Counted from the first letter of the stretch, positions 1 to 7,766 are shown. The stretch: 8,152 nt of DNA from Porticoccaceae bacterium (GCA_002692165.1 NZJL01000111.1:1904-10055), one strand, 5' to 3'. Numbers and translations are program-made. The notes: generated by a model not told the origin, from the sequence alone.

Positions 1-3000
1 TATATCAAGGTTATGACAGACGGGATCTTGTTGTCAGAAATCCAAACGGACAGGCAACTTTTAGCCTATGACACATTAATAATTGATGAAGCGCATGAGC
101 GAAGCCTGAACATTGACTTTCTGCTTGGATATCTAAAAAAGTTATTAAAAAAAAGAAATGATCTCAGGATACTGATCACCTCTGCCACAATCGACGTCGA
201 AAAATTTTCTACTCACTTTCAGAGAGCCCCAGTGATAGAGGTGGAAGGGCGAAATTATCCTGTTGATATTAAATACTTATGTTATGAGGATGCAAAAAAT
301 GACGTTGCAAGATTAGTCGTCGAATGTATCGGAAGTATAATCACTGATGATGCCGAGGGCGATATACTAGTTTTTTTAAGTGGCGAGCGGGAAATCCATG
401 AGACAAGTCGCGTGATTCGAGGAACATTCCATCAAACGATTGACGTTCTACCCATCTATAGCCGTCTGAGTCTAAGTGAACAGAAAAAAATTTTTTTTAC
501 TAATAAACGTCGTCGCGTCGTGTTGGCGACCAATATCGCAGAGACCTCATTAACAGTTCCAAGGATCGCATTCGTCATCGATACCGGCCAAGCGAGAGTG
601 TCTCGCTATAGCTATCGCTCAAAGATTCAAAGACTTCAGGTTGAAGCTATTTCTCAAGCAAGTGCAGATCAGCGAGCTGGTCGAGCTGGTAGAGAAAGGC
701 CGGGAATTTGTTATCGTTTGTTCACCGAGCGAGATTTTGAGTGTCGACGAAAGTTTAATGACCCTGAAATCCGTCGAACGAACTTAGCGACTGTAATAAT
801 GCGCATGCTGGATTTGGGTGTTGGGGAGATCAACCGTTTCCCTTTTATAGACCCGCCAGATAAAAAGATGATCAATGATGGTTTTAGATTGCTTAAAGAA
901 CTCGAGGCCATAGATTCAAGTGGTGCTTTGACCAAAACTGGTAAAGCAATGGCGACTTTGCCGCTAGACGCCAGATTGGGAAAAATGCTCGTGGAATCAG
1001 CGAAAACCGGTGCTATTAATGAACTCACCATCATAACAAGCGGCCTAAGCATTCAAGATCCGAGGCTAAGGTTGTCGGAAAATCAAAAACTTGCGGACAA
1101 GAGGCATGAAAAATGGACGCACAAGGACTCTGACTTCATTTCGTGGCTCAAGCTATGGAATGATCTTGAATATACTCGGGCCAGTTTGTCCAAGCGCGAG
1201 TTTTCAGATTATTGTAAAAACAATTTTTTATCCGAAAATAGATTAAGAGAATGGCGCAGCTTATGCTTCCAGCTAAGGCGTTCATGTCGTCGTTTGAAGT
1301 TGCCGTTCCAAGTAAAAAGGAGCAACTACAAAAGTATTCATATGGCAATACTATCCGGTTTGCTCGACCAAGCGGCGGTTTTAAAGGAGAATGTTGAATA
1401 CTTAGGGACTCGCAATCGAACGTTTTTTATTTTTCCTAGCTCTATTCTGATTAAAAAGCCACCAAAATGGATTGTCGCTGCTTCATTAATGGATACCAAG
1501 AAACCTTATTTGCTCAATGTGGCAAAAATTAATCCAAACTGGATCCCCGAGGTAGGAGAACACCTGCTAAAAATTTCCTACCCCGAGTATTCTTACGATC
1601 GATCCGAAGGCAGGGTTACGGCTAAAAAGAAGCAATCGCTTTTTGGATTGCCAATTCCACACAGCAAAACAGTTGATTTTGGAAAAATTTTTCCAGAAAT
1701 TGCTCGTGAGGAGTTTTTGAGAAGGGCATTATTGGATGAAGAGTATCGAGGTGAGGGTTCTTTTCATAGATACAATCATGATTTAGTGGCACAGGCTTCA
1801 TCGATGGAGGATCGCTTCCGAAGTCGAGACGTGGTAGTTGATATGGATGTCGTGTTTGATTTTTATAACAATCGGGTACCTAAAAACATATGCAACCTAC
1901 ATGATTTCGAAAACTGGAGGTTAAGGGCGGAGAAATCAAATCCTAATATTTTATACATGAGCCTTGATTCTCTTATGCTGCGAAGCGTTGGTGAAGAAGA
2001 ATTAGCACAGTTTCCTAAAACGATAGATTGTGACGGACATCAAATCGAGTTGCGTTATCGTTTTGAGCCAGGTCATGCTGAGGATGGTGTTAGCGCTGTA
2101 ATACCCATTGCGTTGCTTTACGAAGTCTCTCCAAACACTTTCGATTGGCTTGTTCCCGGTATGATTCGTGATAAGTGTATTGCGCTATTGAAAAGTTTGC
2201 CTAAAGAATTGCGTCGCTTGATCGTTCCTATCCCAGACACCACAGACAAGATACTTGCGCAGATTTCACCAAGCAAGAATGGCCTAACTAGCAGTTTGAG
2301 TGATCAACTCTGGAAGTTGTATGGTGTTCGTGTGGATCAAGCAGAATGGCAAATAAATAAAATCGATGACTGGTATCGAATGAATTTTCTGCTGATTGAT
2401 GACAGTGCTCAAGTTATAGCTTCGTCAAGAAATTTAAAGGAGGTGAAAAAGAAATTTAGAAATTCTATTAAAGCAAAATCAGATGACGATATTGTAGGAG
2501 ACACCCTGCGCGTGGGAATAAAGCAATGGGACTTTCCGGAGTTATCAGAACAAATCACAGTCCGCAGAGGGGGGTTTTTGATCACCGTTTGGCCAGCCTT
2601 GAAGGACTGTGAAGACTCCGTATCAATTGAACTTGCAAATAACATCAGAGAGGCCGAGTCCATCACGAAGCAAGGACAATGCCGGCTAGCTTTTCTCAAG
2701 GCAAAAGCAGTAACACGATATCTTTCCAAACATTTATTAGAAGGAGATGAACTGTTGTTGCTTGCCGCGGGTTTGCTTAAAAGAACTATTTTGGTCGAGG
2801 CTTTTATCAATGCGGCTCTACGTGAGGCTATATTTGGTTCAGAAAAAGTGGTCAGGACTCGCGAAGAATTTGAGCAAAGTTTTGACAAAGGAATTAGTAG
2901 CGTCGCTGCAATTGCTCAATCTTTATCAAACCAAATTGAGGAACTGCTACCCTCTCTCCATCACATAAGAAAAACCTTGATAAGCCTAACGCCTGCCTTC

Positions 3001-3393
3001 GAATATGCCAAACGAGACATTGATAAACAGTTAGATTTTCTATTTTCGGCTGAGACGATTAGCTTTTTGACGGCTTCAAATGCTAGCGAGTACCGCCGCT
3101 ACATTAGTGCTATTAGGATACGATTGGAAAAGATACAGAGGAATATAGTGCGTGATCGAGAGTGTGCGAGCCAGTTGCGCAGATACACAGGCACTTATGA
3201 TAGTGTAATGAAAGAACGGAGTAGAATATCCATATCTTTACAAAATAAGATAAAAGACTTTTATTGGCAAATAGAGGAATATCGCGTGTCATTATTTGCG
3301 CAGCAATTGAAGACTCGTAATCCAGTTTCATCGAAACGTTTGGATAAGGCTTGGAAAATAATTAGTGAAGAACTGAACCACGAGCTTCTATAA
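1..3393 (+). CDS. hrpA: ATP-dependent RNA helicase HrpA, 5' end missing
   Basis: DEAH-box RNA helicase of the HrpA family; in E. coli it is linked to mRNA processing and to resolving stalled or collided ribosomes. The frame is open to the left edge (YIKV precedes the first visible Met at 13), so this is a fragment. Compared from memory with the roughly 1300-residue E. coli protein, about 170 N-terminal residues including Walker A are outside the window. Counting from the Met at 13: TDGILL at 2-7, DEAH at 25-28, SAT at 57-59, FLSGERE at 121-127, motif V TNIAETSLTV at 173-182, motif VI QRAGRAGR at 220-227. The winged-helix and ratchet region follows (about 230-430), then an OB-fold ending near YGLPI-like FGLPI (544-548), then the long DUF3418 tail to the end, closing with an FAQQL motif typical of HrpA. 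No frameshift is seen. Stop is TAA. Family call is very secure. Confidence 0.97.
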   Translation, partial: YIKVMTDGILLSEIQTDRQLLAYDTLIIDEAHERSLNIDFLLGYLKKLLKKRNDLRILITSATIDVEKFSTHFQRAPVIEVEGRNYPVDIKYLCYEDAKNDVARLVVECIGSIITDDAEGDILVFLSGEREIHETSRVIRGTFHQTIDVLPIYSRLSLSEQKKIFFTNKRRRVVLATNIAETSLTVPRIAFVIDTGQARVSRYSYRSKIQRLQVEAISQASADQRAGRAGRERPGICYRLFTERDFECRRKFNDPEIRRTNLATVIMRMLDLGVGEINRFPFIDPPDKKMINDGFRLLKELEAIDSSGALTKTGKAMATLPLDARLGKMLVESAKTGAINELTIITSGLSIQDPRLRLSENQKLADKRHEKWTHKDSDFISWLKLWNDLEYTRASLSKREFSDYCKNNFLSENRLREWRSLCFQLRRSCRRLKLPFQVKRSNYKSIHMAILSGLLDQAAVLKENVEYLGTRNRTFFIFPSSILIKKPPKWIVAASLMDTKKPYLLNVAKINPNWIPEVGEHLLKISYPEYSYDRSEGRVTAKKKQSLFGLPIPHSKTVDFGKIFPEIAREEFLRRALLDEEYRGEGSFHRYNHDLVAQASSMEDRFRSRDVVVDMDVVFDFYNNRVPKNICNLHDFENWRLRAEKSNPNILYMSLDSLMLRSVGEEELAQFPKTIDCDGHQIELRYRFEPGHAEDGVSAVIPIALLYEVSPNTFDWLVPGMIRDKCIALLKSLPKELRRLIVPIPDTTDKILAQISPSKNGLTSSLSDQLWKLYGVRVDQAEWQINKIDDWYRMNFLLIDDSAQVIASSRNLKEVKKKFRNSIKAKSDDDIVGDTLRVGIKQWDFPELSEQITVRRGGFLITVWPALKDCEDSVSIELANNIREAESITKQGQCRLAFLKAKAVTRYLSKHLLEGDELLLLAAGLLKRTILVEAFINAALREAIFGSEKVVRTREEFEQSFDKGISSVAAIAQSLSNQIEELLPSLHHIRKTLISLTPAFEYAKRDIDKQLDFLFSAETISFLTASNASEYRRYISAIRIRLEKIQRNIVRDRECASQLRRYTGTYDSVMKERSRISISLQNKIKDFYWQIEEYRVSLFAQQLKTRNPVSSKRLDKAWKIISEELNHELL

Positions 3394-3493
3394 TGATCGA
3401 TAGGTTCACTGAATGATCACAAAATTTTTTGTCAAAAACTAATGTAAATTAATGCTCTGAATGCGGTTGGCGAAAACACGGAAGCGGAGTAAT

Positions 3494-3532
3494 ATGTTCG
3501 AGGAATCGTCACATTTTAAAGACATTTCTTAG
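3494..3532 (+). other. possible 12-codon leader micro-ORF before mlaA
   Basis: An ATG-initiated ORF encoding MFEESSHFKDIS sits in the spacer between hrpA and mlaA. A GGAG ribosome binding site at 3486-3489 lies 4 nt before the ATG. Its TAG stop at 3530-3532 abuts the TGAGGG ribosome binding site of mlaA, so ribosomes terminating here would be well placed to restart at 3544. This arrangement is seen directly; that it is translated or regulates mlaA is inference. It has no recognisable family and could be chance. Confidence 0.2.
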
Positions 3533-3543
3533 TGAGGGTTGTT

Positions 3544-4242
3544 ATGAGAACTCTGTTTCCTATAGTTTTACTTTTTTGGTCGGCGATGGTATTTGCTTCA
3601 GATGATGCTGAGAACGACGCTCTAGAGCCATTGAATCGGGCGATATTTTCTATTAATGACTCGCTTGATCAAACCATTGCCGCGCCAATGGCGCGCGCAT
3701 ACTCCAATATATCCCCAGATCCCATTCAGCAGGGAATAGCTAATGTTTTTTCCAATCTGGAGGAGCTTACGAGCGCAGCCAATAATGGATTGCAAGGCAA
3801 ATTGGAAGGTTTTGTCTATGGTGCGGGCCGCTTTTTGATTAACTCAACTATCGGAATGGCGGGTTTTTTTGATGCTGCTGACAAGTTGTTTGAAATGCCA
3901 AAAGACGAACCAGAGGATTTTGGTCAGACATTAGCAGTTTGGGGGATAGGCGAAGGTCCTTATGTGGTTATTCCTTTCCTTGGACCGTCAAGCATACGAG
4001 ACGCTCCATCGAGGTTTTTTGACACATTCACCAATCCGTTAAGATACCACTCAAATGTTAGTTTGCGTAACAGTATGACTGGCATGAGCCTCCTCTCTGC
4101 AAGGGCGGGGTTGTTGGGGGTTGAAGATTTAGTCTCAGGCGATGAATATATCTTTGTGAGGGATATTTATCGCCAAAGACGTAGCTATTTGGTAAAAGAT
4201 GGCGCTATTGAGGACGATTTTGGCGAGGATGACGATTACTGA
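3544..4242 (+). CDS. mlaA: MlaA (VacJ) family phospholipid-asymmetry protein, non-lipoprotein form
   Basis: MlaA sits in the outer membrane and, with the Mla ABC transport system, removes mislocalised phospholipid from the outer leaflet. The 232-residue product aligns with E. coli MlaA over the family core: DALEPLNRAIFSIND near the mature N-terminus, SNLEE, the RFLINSTIGMAGFFD stretch, then DFGQTLAVWGIGEGPYVVIPFLGPSSIRD, and the C-terminal YIFVRDIYRQRR. The N-terminus is a signal peptide (MRTL then a hydrophobic run) with a likely signal peptidase I site after VFA. There is no lipobox cysteine, unlike E. coli MlaA. The tail is very acidic (EDDFGEDDDY). I chose ATG at 3544 because TGAGGG at 3533-3538 is correctly spaced before it; a GTG four codons earlier has no ribosome binding site. 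It is a single gene, converging with the operon to its right across 2 nt. Confidence 0.93.
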   Translation: MRTLFPIVLLFWSAMVFASDDAENDALEPLNRAIFSINDSLDQTIAAPMARAYSNISPDPIQQGIANVFSNLEELTSAANNGLQGKLEGFVYGAGRFLINSTIGMAGFFDAADKLFEMPKDEPEDFGQTLAVWGIGEGPYVVIPFLGPSSIRDAPSRFFDTFTNPLRYHSNVSLRNSMTGMSLLSARAGLLGVEDLVSGDEYIFVRDIYRQRRSYLVKDGAIEDDFGEDDDY

Positions 4243-4244
4243 CG

Positions 4245-4706
4245 TTATTCGCTATCTGAAACCGACTTGGCGGCAAGCTTACATTTAATATATTCCCCGT
4301 GGCGCAGATGGATGAGTTCTGACACCTTCCTAATAATATTTTCTTCATGCTTGTCTAGGTGTCCATCAGCAAATGCAACTCGCCACATTGATGTCATCAA
4401 ATCCATTTTTTGGTTTAGGTCAAAGTGCTGGTTGATTAGACTAGTAAACTCATATAGCGATGTCGCTTGATCGACTTCTGCTTGAGAGAGAGCGACCAAA
4501 TCTCCGACATCTTCTGCGCTTAAATTAAGGAGCGTTTGTAAAGTTCTCGATATTGACGCGAGTTCCTGTTCCGCGAGGTTACCGTCGACGATCATGACCT
4601 CTATTAAAAGTGCAGCCGTTGCTAATTCCTCTGGTCGATTTTCAGGCACATCTTCTTGAGCGTTTAGAATTTGTTTTTCGAAATAATCTTTTATGTGCTT
4701 AAACAT
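4245..4706 (-). CDS. TerB-like (tellurite-resistance TerB / DjlA N-terminal type) protein
   Basis: A 153-residue, mainly helical, soluble protein with no signal peptide or membrane segment. Two related acidic helix-turn units are visible: ALLIEVMIVDGNLAEQELASI (about residues 32-52) and MWRVAFADGHLDKHEENIIRKV (about 107-128). The paired VDGNL/ADGHL turns followed by a conserved acidic residue are the hallmark of the TerB fold (Pfam TerB, PF05099), also found at the N-terminus of DjlA-type proteins. TerB family members bind metal in some cases, but no biochemical role can be read from this sequence and no other ter genes are nearby. It is the last gene of the dusA-talB-terB operon: its ATG lies 2 nt after the talB stop, with only a weak AAGGG-like ribosome binding site inside the talB end, so translational coupling is likely. 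Its stop lies 2 nt from the mlaA stop. Confidence 0.8.
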   Translation of the reverse strand: MFKHIKDYFEKQILNAQEDVPENRPEELATAALLIEVMIVDGNLAEQELASISRTLQTLLNLSAEDVGDLVALSQAEVDQATSLYEFTSLINQHFDLNQKMDLMTSMWRVAFADGHLDKHEENIIRKVSELIHLRHGEYIKCKLAAKSVSDSE

Positions 4707-4708
4707 AT

Positions 4709-5662
4709 CTAGAGGCCCTTAAGCCAATCTTCAAGTTTTCGTTGATCAGAAACGAAACTTCTAATACCCTCAGCCAATTTTTCGTTAGTCATAGCATCCT
4801 CATTTAATCGGAATCGAAATCGTTGCTCGTTAATTAAAGCCTCATTAATCACCTCACCAGTTTTACCAGAATCAAGCTTGCGGGTTATTTCCCCCCCCCT
4901 AACGCTGAGTTCTTCCAATAACAATGGACTTATGGTGAGTTTGTCACACCCTGCTAGCTCGATAATTTGATCTACGGAGCGAAAGCTCGCGCCCATGACT
5001 ACGGTAGCGTATCCATTTTGTTTGTAATAATTAAAAATGCGCGTTACGGAGATCACACCAGGATCATTGGCGCCATCAAGGTTTTGAGAATTAGTGTTGG
5101 CTTTATACCAATCAAGTATTCTCCCGACGAACGGTGAAATTAGAAAAACCCCTGCGTCAGCGGCAGCGGCAGCTTGGGTAAAATTGAACAGGAGCGTTAA
5201 ATTGGTTTGGATACCATTTTTTTCAAGTTGCTTTGCTGCCGATATCCCTTCCCAAGTAGAAGCCAGTTTAATCAACACTCTCTCGGCACCGATACCTGAC
5301 TCCTCATACATTGATATCAATTTATTTGCCTTTGCAATTGATGCTTTCTTATCAAAGGATAGTCGCGCATCTACTTCTGTCGAGACTCTTCCGGGAATTA
5401 TATCGAGGATTTTCTCTCCGAATCGAACCGCCAGAAGATCTGTACCGTGAGAGAACTGCTCATCGGATGAAAGATTTAGGCGGCCCACGTCGGCCACGAC
5501 CGAGCTGACCAATTCGTGATAGATGGGCATTTTGGCAGCCTTTAATAAGAGCGAGGGATTTGTGGTGGCATCCTCGGGCTGGTACAGCTCTATGGATTCG
5601 AAGTCACCGGTGTCTGCCACTACCGTCGTCATGGCTCTGATCTGTGAGAGCAAACTTGTCAT
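4709..5662 (-). CDS. talB: transaldolase (TalB type)
   Basis: Cytoplasmic transaldolase of the non-oxidative pentose phosphate pathway: it moves a dihydroxyacetone unit from sedohepturose-7-phosphate (sedoheptulose-7-phosphate) to glyceraldehyde-3-phosphate, giving erythrose-4-phosphate and fructose-6-phosphate. The product is 317 residues, the same length as E. coli TalB, and the active-site residues fall at the same numbers: D17, N35, E96, the Schiff-base K132 (in [10 protein letters not shown]), N154, T156, S176 and the phosphate-binding arginines R181 and R228. Signature blocks [10 protein letters not shown] (31-40) and [14 protein letters not shown] (174-187) are intact. Its ATG overlaps the dusA TGA stop as ATGA, so the two are translationally coupled. 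An unusual G9 homopolymer covers codons 255-258 (plus-strand 4891-4899); gaining or losing one G would bring a stop within a few codons. Transketolase is not in the window. Confidence 0.97.
   Translation of the reverse strand: MTSLLSQIRAMTTVVADTGDFESIELYQPEDATTNPSLLLKAAKMPIYHELVSSVVADVGRLNLSSDEQFSHGTDLLAVRFGEKILDIIPGRVSTEVDARLSFDKKASIAKANKLISMYEESGIGAERVLIKLASTWEGISAAKQLEKNGIQTNLTLLFNFTQAAAAADAGVFLISPFVGRILDWYKANTNSQNLDGANDPGVISVTRIFNYYKQNGYATVVMGASFRSVDQIIELAGCDKLTISPLLLEELSVRGGEITRKLDSGKTGEVINEALINEQRFRFRLNEDAMTNEKLAEGIRSFVSDQRKLEDWLKGL
4891..4899 (-). repeat. G9 homopolymer inside talB
   Basis: Nine consecutive C on the plus strand, read as G9 in talB codons 255-258 (Arg-Gly-Gly-Glu). It is the longest single-base run of G or C in the window. 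With eight G the frame reads AGG GGG GGG AAA TAA and stops at once; with ten G it stops at TGA seven codons later. Runs of this length are slippage-prone in bacteria. Confidence 0.95.
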
Positions 5663-6672
5663 GTTAGATGTGCTTCTGTTTTCTTGAGGGCTTCAGTGAT
5701 TACCTTGATTTGGGCATTCGGTTTACAAGCGTTTTCGCTGATGTGTCGCCTGAATGCTCTTGCCATTGGCATACCACGAAAAAGCCCAAGCATATGGCGC
5801 GTTAGGGAATTCAATTTTACGCCATTGGCAAGCTCTTGTTCAACAAAAGGCAAGTACTCTTCGACTATTTGTCGCCGAGGCTTTGGTTCTCGATTATTTT
5901 GATATATATCCCTGTCGACTGTCGCAAGAACATAAGGGTTGGTGTATGCTTCTCGCCCCATCATGACCCCGTCAATTTTCTCTAAATGCTTCAAAGACTC
6001 CGCTATACTTACCACACCGCCGTTGATGATAATCTCCAGATCAGGAAAGTCCCTCTTTAGTCTATACACCCTGTCATACTCCAGAGTTGGTAAAGTTCTA
6101 TTTTCCTTCGGACTCAGTCCAGATAACCAAGCTTTACGCGCATGCACCAAAAATGTTTGACATCCTTTGTCAGCGACCGTGCCAACGAAATCGCGCATGA
6201 ATTCATAAGAATCGCTCTCATCAACGCCTGTTCGATGCTTTACCGTGATGGGAATATTAGCCGTATCAAGCATTGCTGACACACAATCAGCGGTCTTTTT
6301 GGCATCTATCATCATGACAGCTCCAAATTGGGCATTTTGAACACGATTGCTGGGGCATCCGCAGTTAAGATTTATTTCCGAGTAATTAAATTCTCGAGCT
6401 ATCCTGCATGCTAGCGCAAGTTCCGATGGAATACATCCGCCAAGTTGCAACCCTACGGGAGTTTCCTGCTTATGTTTTTCGAGATGCTTTCGGCGGTCTC
6501 CGTGGATGACAGCTCCAGTAGAAATCATTTCGCTATATAAAACGGATTGCTTACTTATCAGACGTAAAAAATAACGACAAAATCGGTCTGTCCAACTCAT
6601 CATTGGTGCAACGCAAAATTTCCTATTAATTTTCAATTTGAAGAGACCTGATAAATTTCGGCATAGATTCAA
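5659..6672 (-). CDS. dusA: tRNA-dihydrouridine(20/20a) synthase DusA
   Basis: FMN- and NADPH-dependent enzyme reducing uridines at positions 20/20a of the tRNA D-loop. About 337 residues, in the DusA size range. Visible blocks: [19 protein letters not shown] at the start of the TIM barrel, [12 protein letters not shown] (48-59), [17 protein letters not shown] (102-118) with the catalytic cysteine C106, FMN/phosphate-contacting KHR (145-147), [18 protein letters not shown] (175-192, the DusA-specific stretch), INGG (216-219) and MGREAY (238-243). This block set separates DusA from DusB and DusC. The start is uncertain: there is no usable ATG before the conserved CVAPMM block. TTG at 6672 is the first common start after an in-frame TAA, and TTG at codon 13 is an alternative; neither has a strong ribosome binding site. 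First gene of a three-gene operon with talB and a TerB-domain gene. Confidence 0.95.
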   Translation of the reverse strand: MNLCRNLSGLFKLKINRKFCVAPMMSWTDRFCRYFLRLISKQSVLYSEMISTGAVIHGDRRKHLEKHKQETPVGLQLGGCIPSELALACRIAREFNYSEINLNCGCPSNRVQNAQFGAVMMIDAKKTADCVSAMLDTANIPITVKHRTGVDESDSYEFMRDFVGTVADKGCQTFLVHARKAWLSGLSPKENRTLPTLEYDRVYRLKRDFPDLEIIINGGVVSIAESLKHLEKIDGVMMGREAYTNPYVLATVDRDIYQNNREPKPRRQIVEEYLPFVEQELANGVKLNSLTRHMLGLFRGMPMARAFRRHISENACKPNAQIKVITEALKKTEAHLT

Positions 6673-6740
6673 AATTTAATTTGCTTCAGACACGCCTTTT
6701 TACTTACCAATATTGGACATGGATTTCTCTGATCATTATT

Positions 6741-6771
6741 TTGAATCGCAAGAGTGTTATAGTGTCATACT
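6741..6771 (+). promoter_or_regulatory. possible sigma-70 type promoter of the decayed lipoprotein gene
   Basis: In the 153-bp divergent spacer there is TTGAAT at 6741-6746 and an extended -10-like TGTCATACT at 6763-6771 (19-bp spacer, slightly long), about 55 bp before the ATG at 6826. A GGGAG ribosome binding site follows at 6814-6818. I saw no equally good promoter for dusA on the other strand. Read by eye only. Confidence 0.3.
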
Positions 6772-6825
6772 AGCCCATAGATAAGATACTCGTTTTTGTA
6801 AACCGCGGCAAAAGGGAGCGTTACT

Positions 6826-7702
6826 ATGCTGAAATATCTGTCAGCTTTTTAATTTTTGTTTACCATTGCTGGGTGTGACAAAGATACCACTGGGCCAGTT
6901 GACTTCTTATCCGATGTGACAGCCGAAAATATGAAAGTCGAGCCAAGTTCTTATCTCTCATCAGATTTTCTAGTCGAGTATATTCAACATTCAAAGCGGG
7001 GGAAACTTCACTGAAGAGGCCCTGTATTAAAAAGTGAAGGAATGGAATGAGATTATGGATAAAATGGAGAACAACGCAATCTTTTCCAATTTCTTATGCC
7101 GGTTGATCCAGACCTTAAGATCATAGGACATTTTGCCGAAGGAAAGAGTAACTTTTATTGTGCGATCGGCTGGCCGTCGATGAAAGTGAGAGACGCTGCG
7201 TGGAGGGAATGGATGGAAAAAGGTCACAAGAAATGGCAAAATTCCATCGGCGATATTCTTAGTTATGACTGAAGCACATTGATTTTTACGCCCACTATAG
7301 AGGCGTCAGCCCTCAGTTCCGAATCCAAGTGGAAAGACGGTTAAGGAGTTCAACTTTTGCCTGTTCAATAACGGTTAGGACCATGATGACTTGTTTGATT
7401 TTAGCAAAAAAGTGTGACCCTTTGATTGATGACTTTGAGAAACAGAACGGAGCGGCATGCTATTTCTACTTTCTCTGAGAGTTTGTGGGTGAAATGGATG
7501 AACGGATGAAAGAAAAACTTATAAAAAAGGTCGTTCTGGCTACTTCTGGACAAATTTTTGGTCCTCTATGGGTGAGAGAGACCGAAGCCTTGCTTTTTAC
7601 TCTGCCTATAATTTGGCAGTGCAAGCCGAGGCATTATCCTCATCTGTTTCGAACTTTGCGACGGCCAACCGAATCACACTGAGAGCTAAACACTCGTTTT
7701 AA
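6826..7702 (+). pseudogene. decayed gene for a predicted secreted lipoprotein of unknown family
   Basis: A good ribosome binding site (GGGAG, 6814-6818) precedes ATG at 6826. The first codons give MLKYLSAF, a TAA stop at codon 9, then FLFTIAGC: a lipoprotein signal peptide with Cys at codon 17, interrupted by one stop. Protein-like sequence then continues across changing frames: frame 1 to about 7000 (DFLSDVTAENMKVEPSSYL), frame 2 about 7001-7095 (NFTEEALY, KEWNEIMDKMENNAIFSNFL), frame 1 7096-7341 (MPVDPDLKIIGHFAEG, FYCAIGWPSM, AAWREWMEKGHKKWQ), frame 2 7343-7417 (KEFNFCLFNNG), frame 3 7419 to about 7560 (DDFEKQNGAACYFYFL, GEMDERMKEKL), frame 2 from about 7568 to TAA at 7700 (SLAFYSAYNLAVQAEALSS). 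Stops inside these segments lie at 6850, 7028, 7270, 7376, 7415 and 7476. The intact gene would have encoded roughly 290 residues. I do not recognise the family. All flanking genes are intact, so true decay is more likely than poor sequence. Confidence 0.75.
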
Positions 7703-7742
7703 TCAACAGTATCTGAATTTGTATTAACGACTGATTAGGTGG

Positions 7743-7753
7743 AGTCTTAGACT
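7743..7753. repeat. 11-bp palindrome AGTCT-T-AGACT
   Basis: Perfect 5-bp arms around one central T, ending immediately before the strong GAGGAGG ribosome binding site of the micro-ORF at 7767. It could be a small operator half of which overlaps the leader, or chance. Confidence 0.25.
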
Positions 7754-7766
7754 GAGGAGGTTTTAT

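Noticed and set aside
711..1052. 113-codon minus-strand frame inside the hrpA helicase core
   Set aside because: Lies entirely opposite conserved HrpA sequence and has no recognisable domain.
2409..2888. 159-codon open frame on the minus strand inside hrpA
   Set aside because: Low-complexity Ser/Ala/Lys-rich product, no family resemblance, fully antisense to a well-conserved coding region; a shadow frame.
3394..3432. Terminator after hrpA from TGATC/GATCA repeats and ACAAAA-TT-TTTTGT
   Set aside because: The stems are very short or purely A-T and lack a G-C-rich stem followed by a T-run.
3532..3546. GTG at 3532 as the mlaA start
   Set aside because: No ribosome binding site upstream; the TGAGGG motif is correctly spaced only for the ATG at 3544.
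5094..5508. Two overlapping plus-strand frames opposite talB
   Set aside because: Antisense to conserved transaldolase sequence containing K132; no ribosome binding site or family signal.
7027..7239. 70-codon minus-strand frame over the decayed gene
   Set aside because: The plus strand carries the coherent protein signal here; no ribosome binding site or domain on the minus strand.
7485..7682. 65-codon plus-strand frame that might be called a separate gene
   Set aside because: Its first part continues the decayed lipoprotein in frame 3, and after about 7560 the protein-like signal moves to frame 2, so the frame is a composite and not a gene.
6826..7702. Stop-codon recoding or programmed frameshifting instead of decay
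   Set aside because: All three stop codons occur and the frame changes about five times with no shared slippery motif, while every neighbouring gene uses standard decoding.
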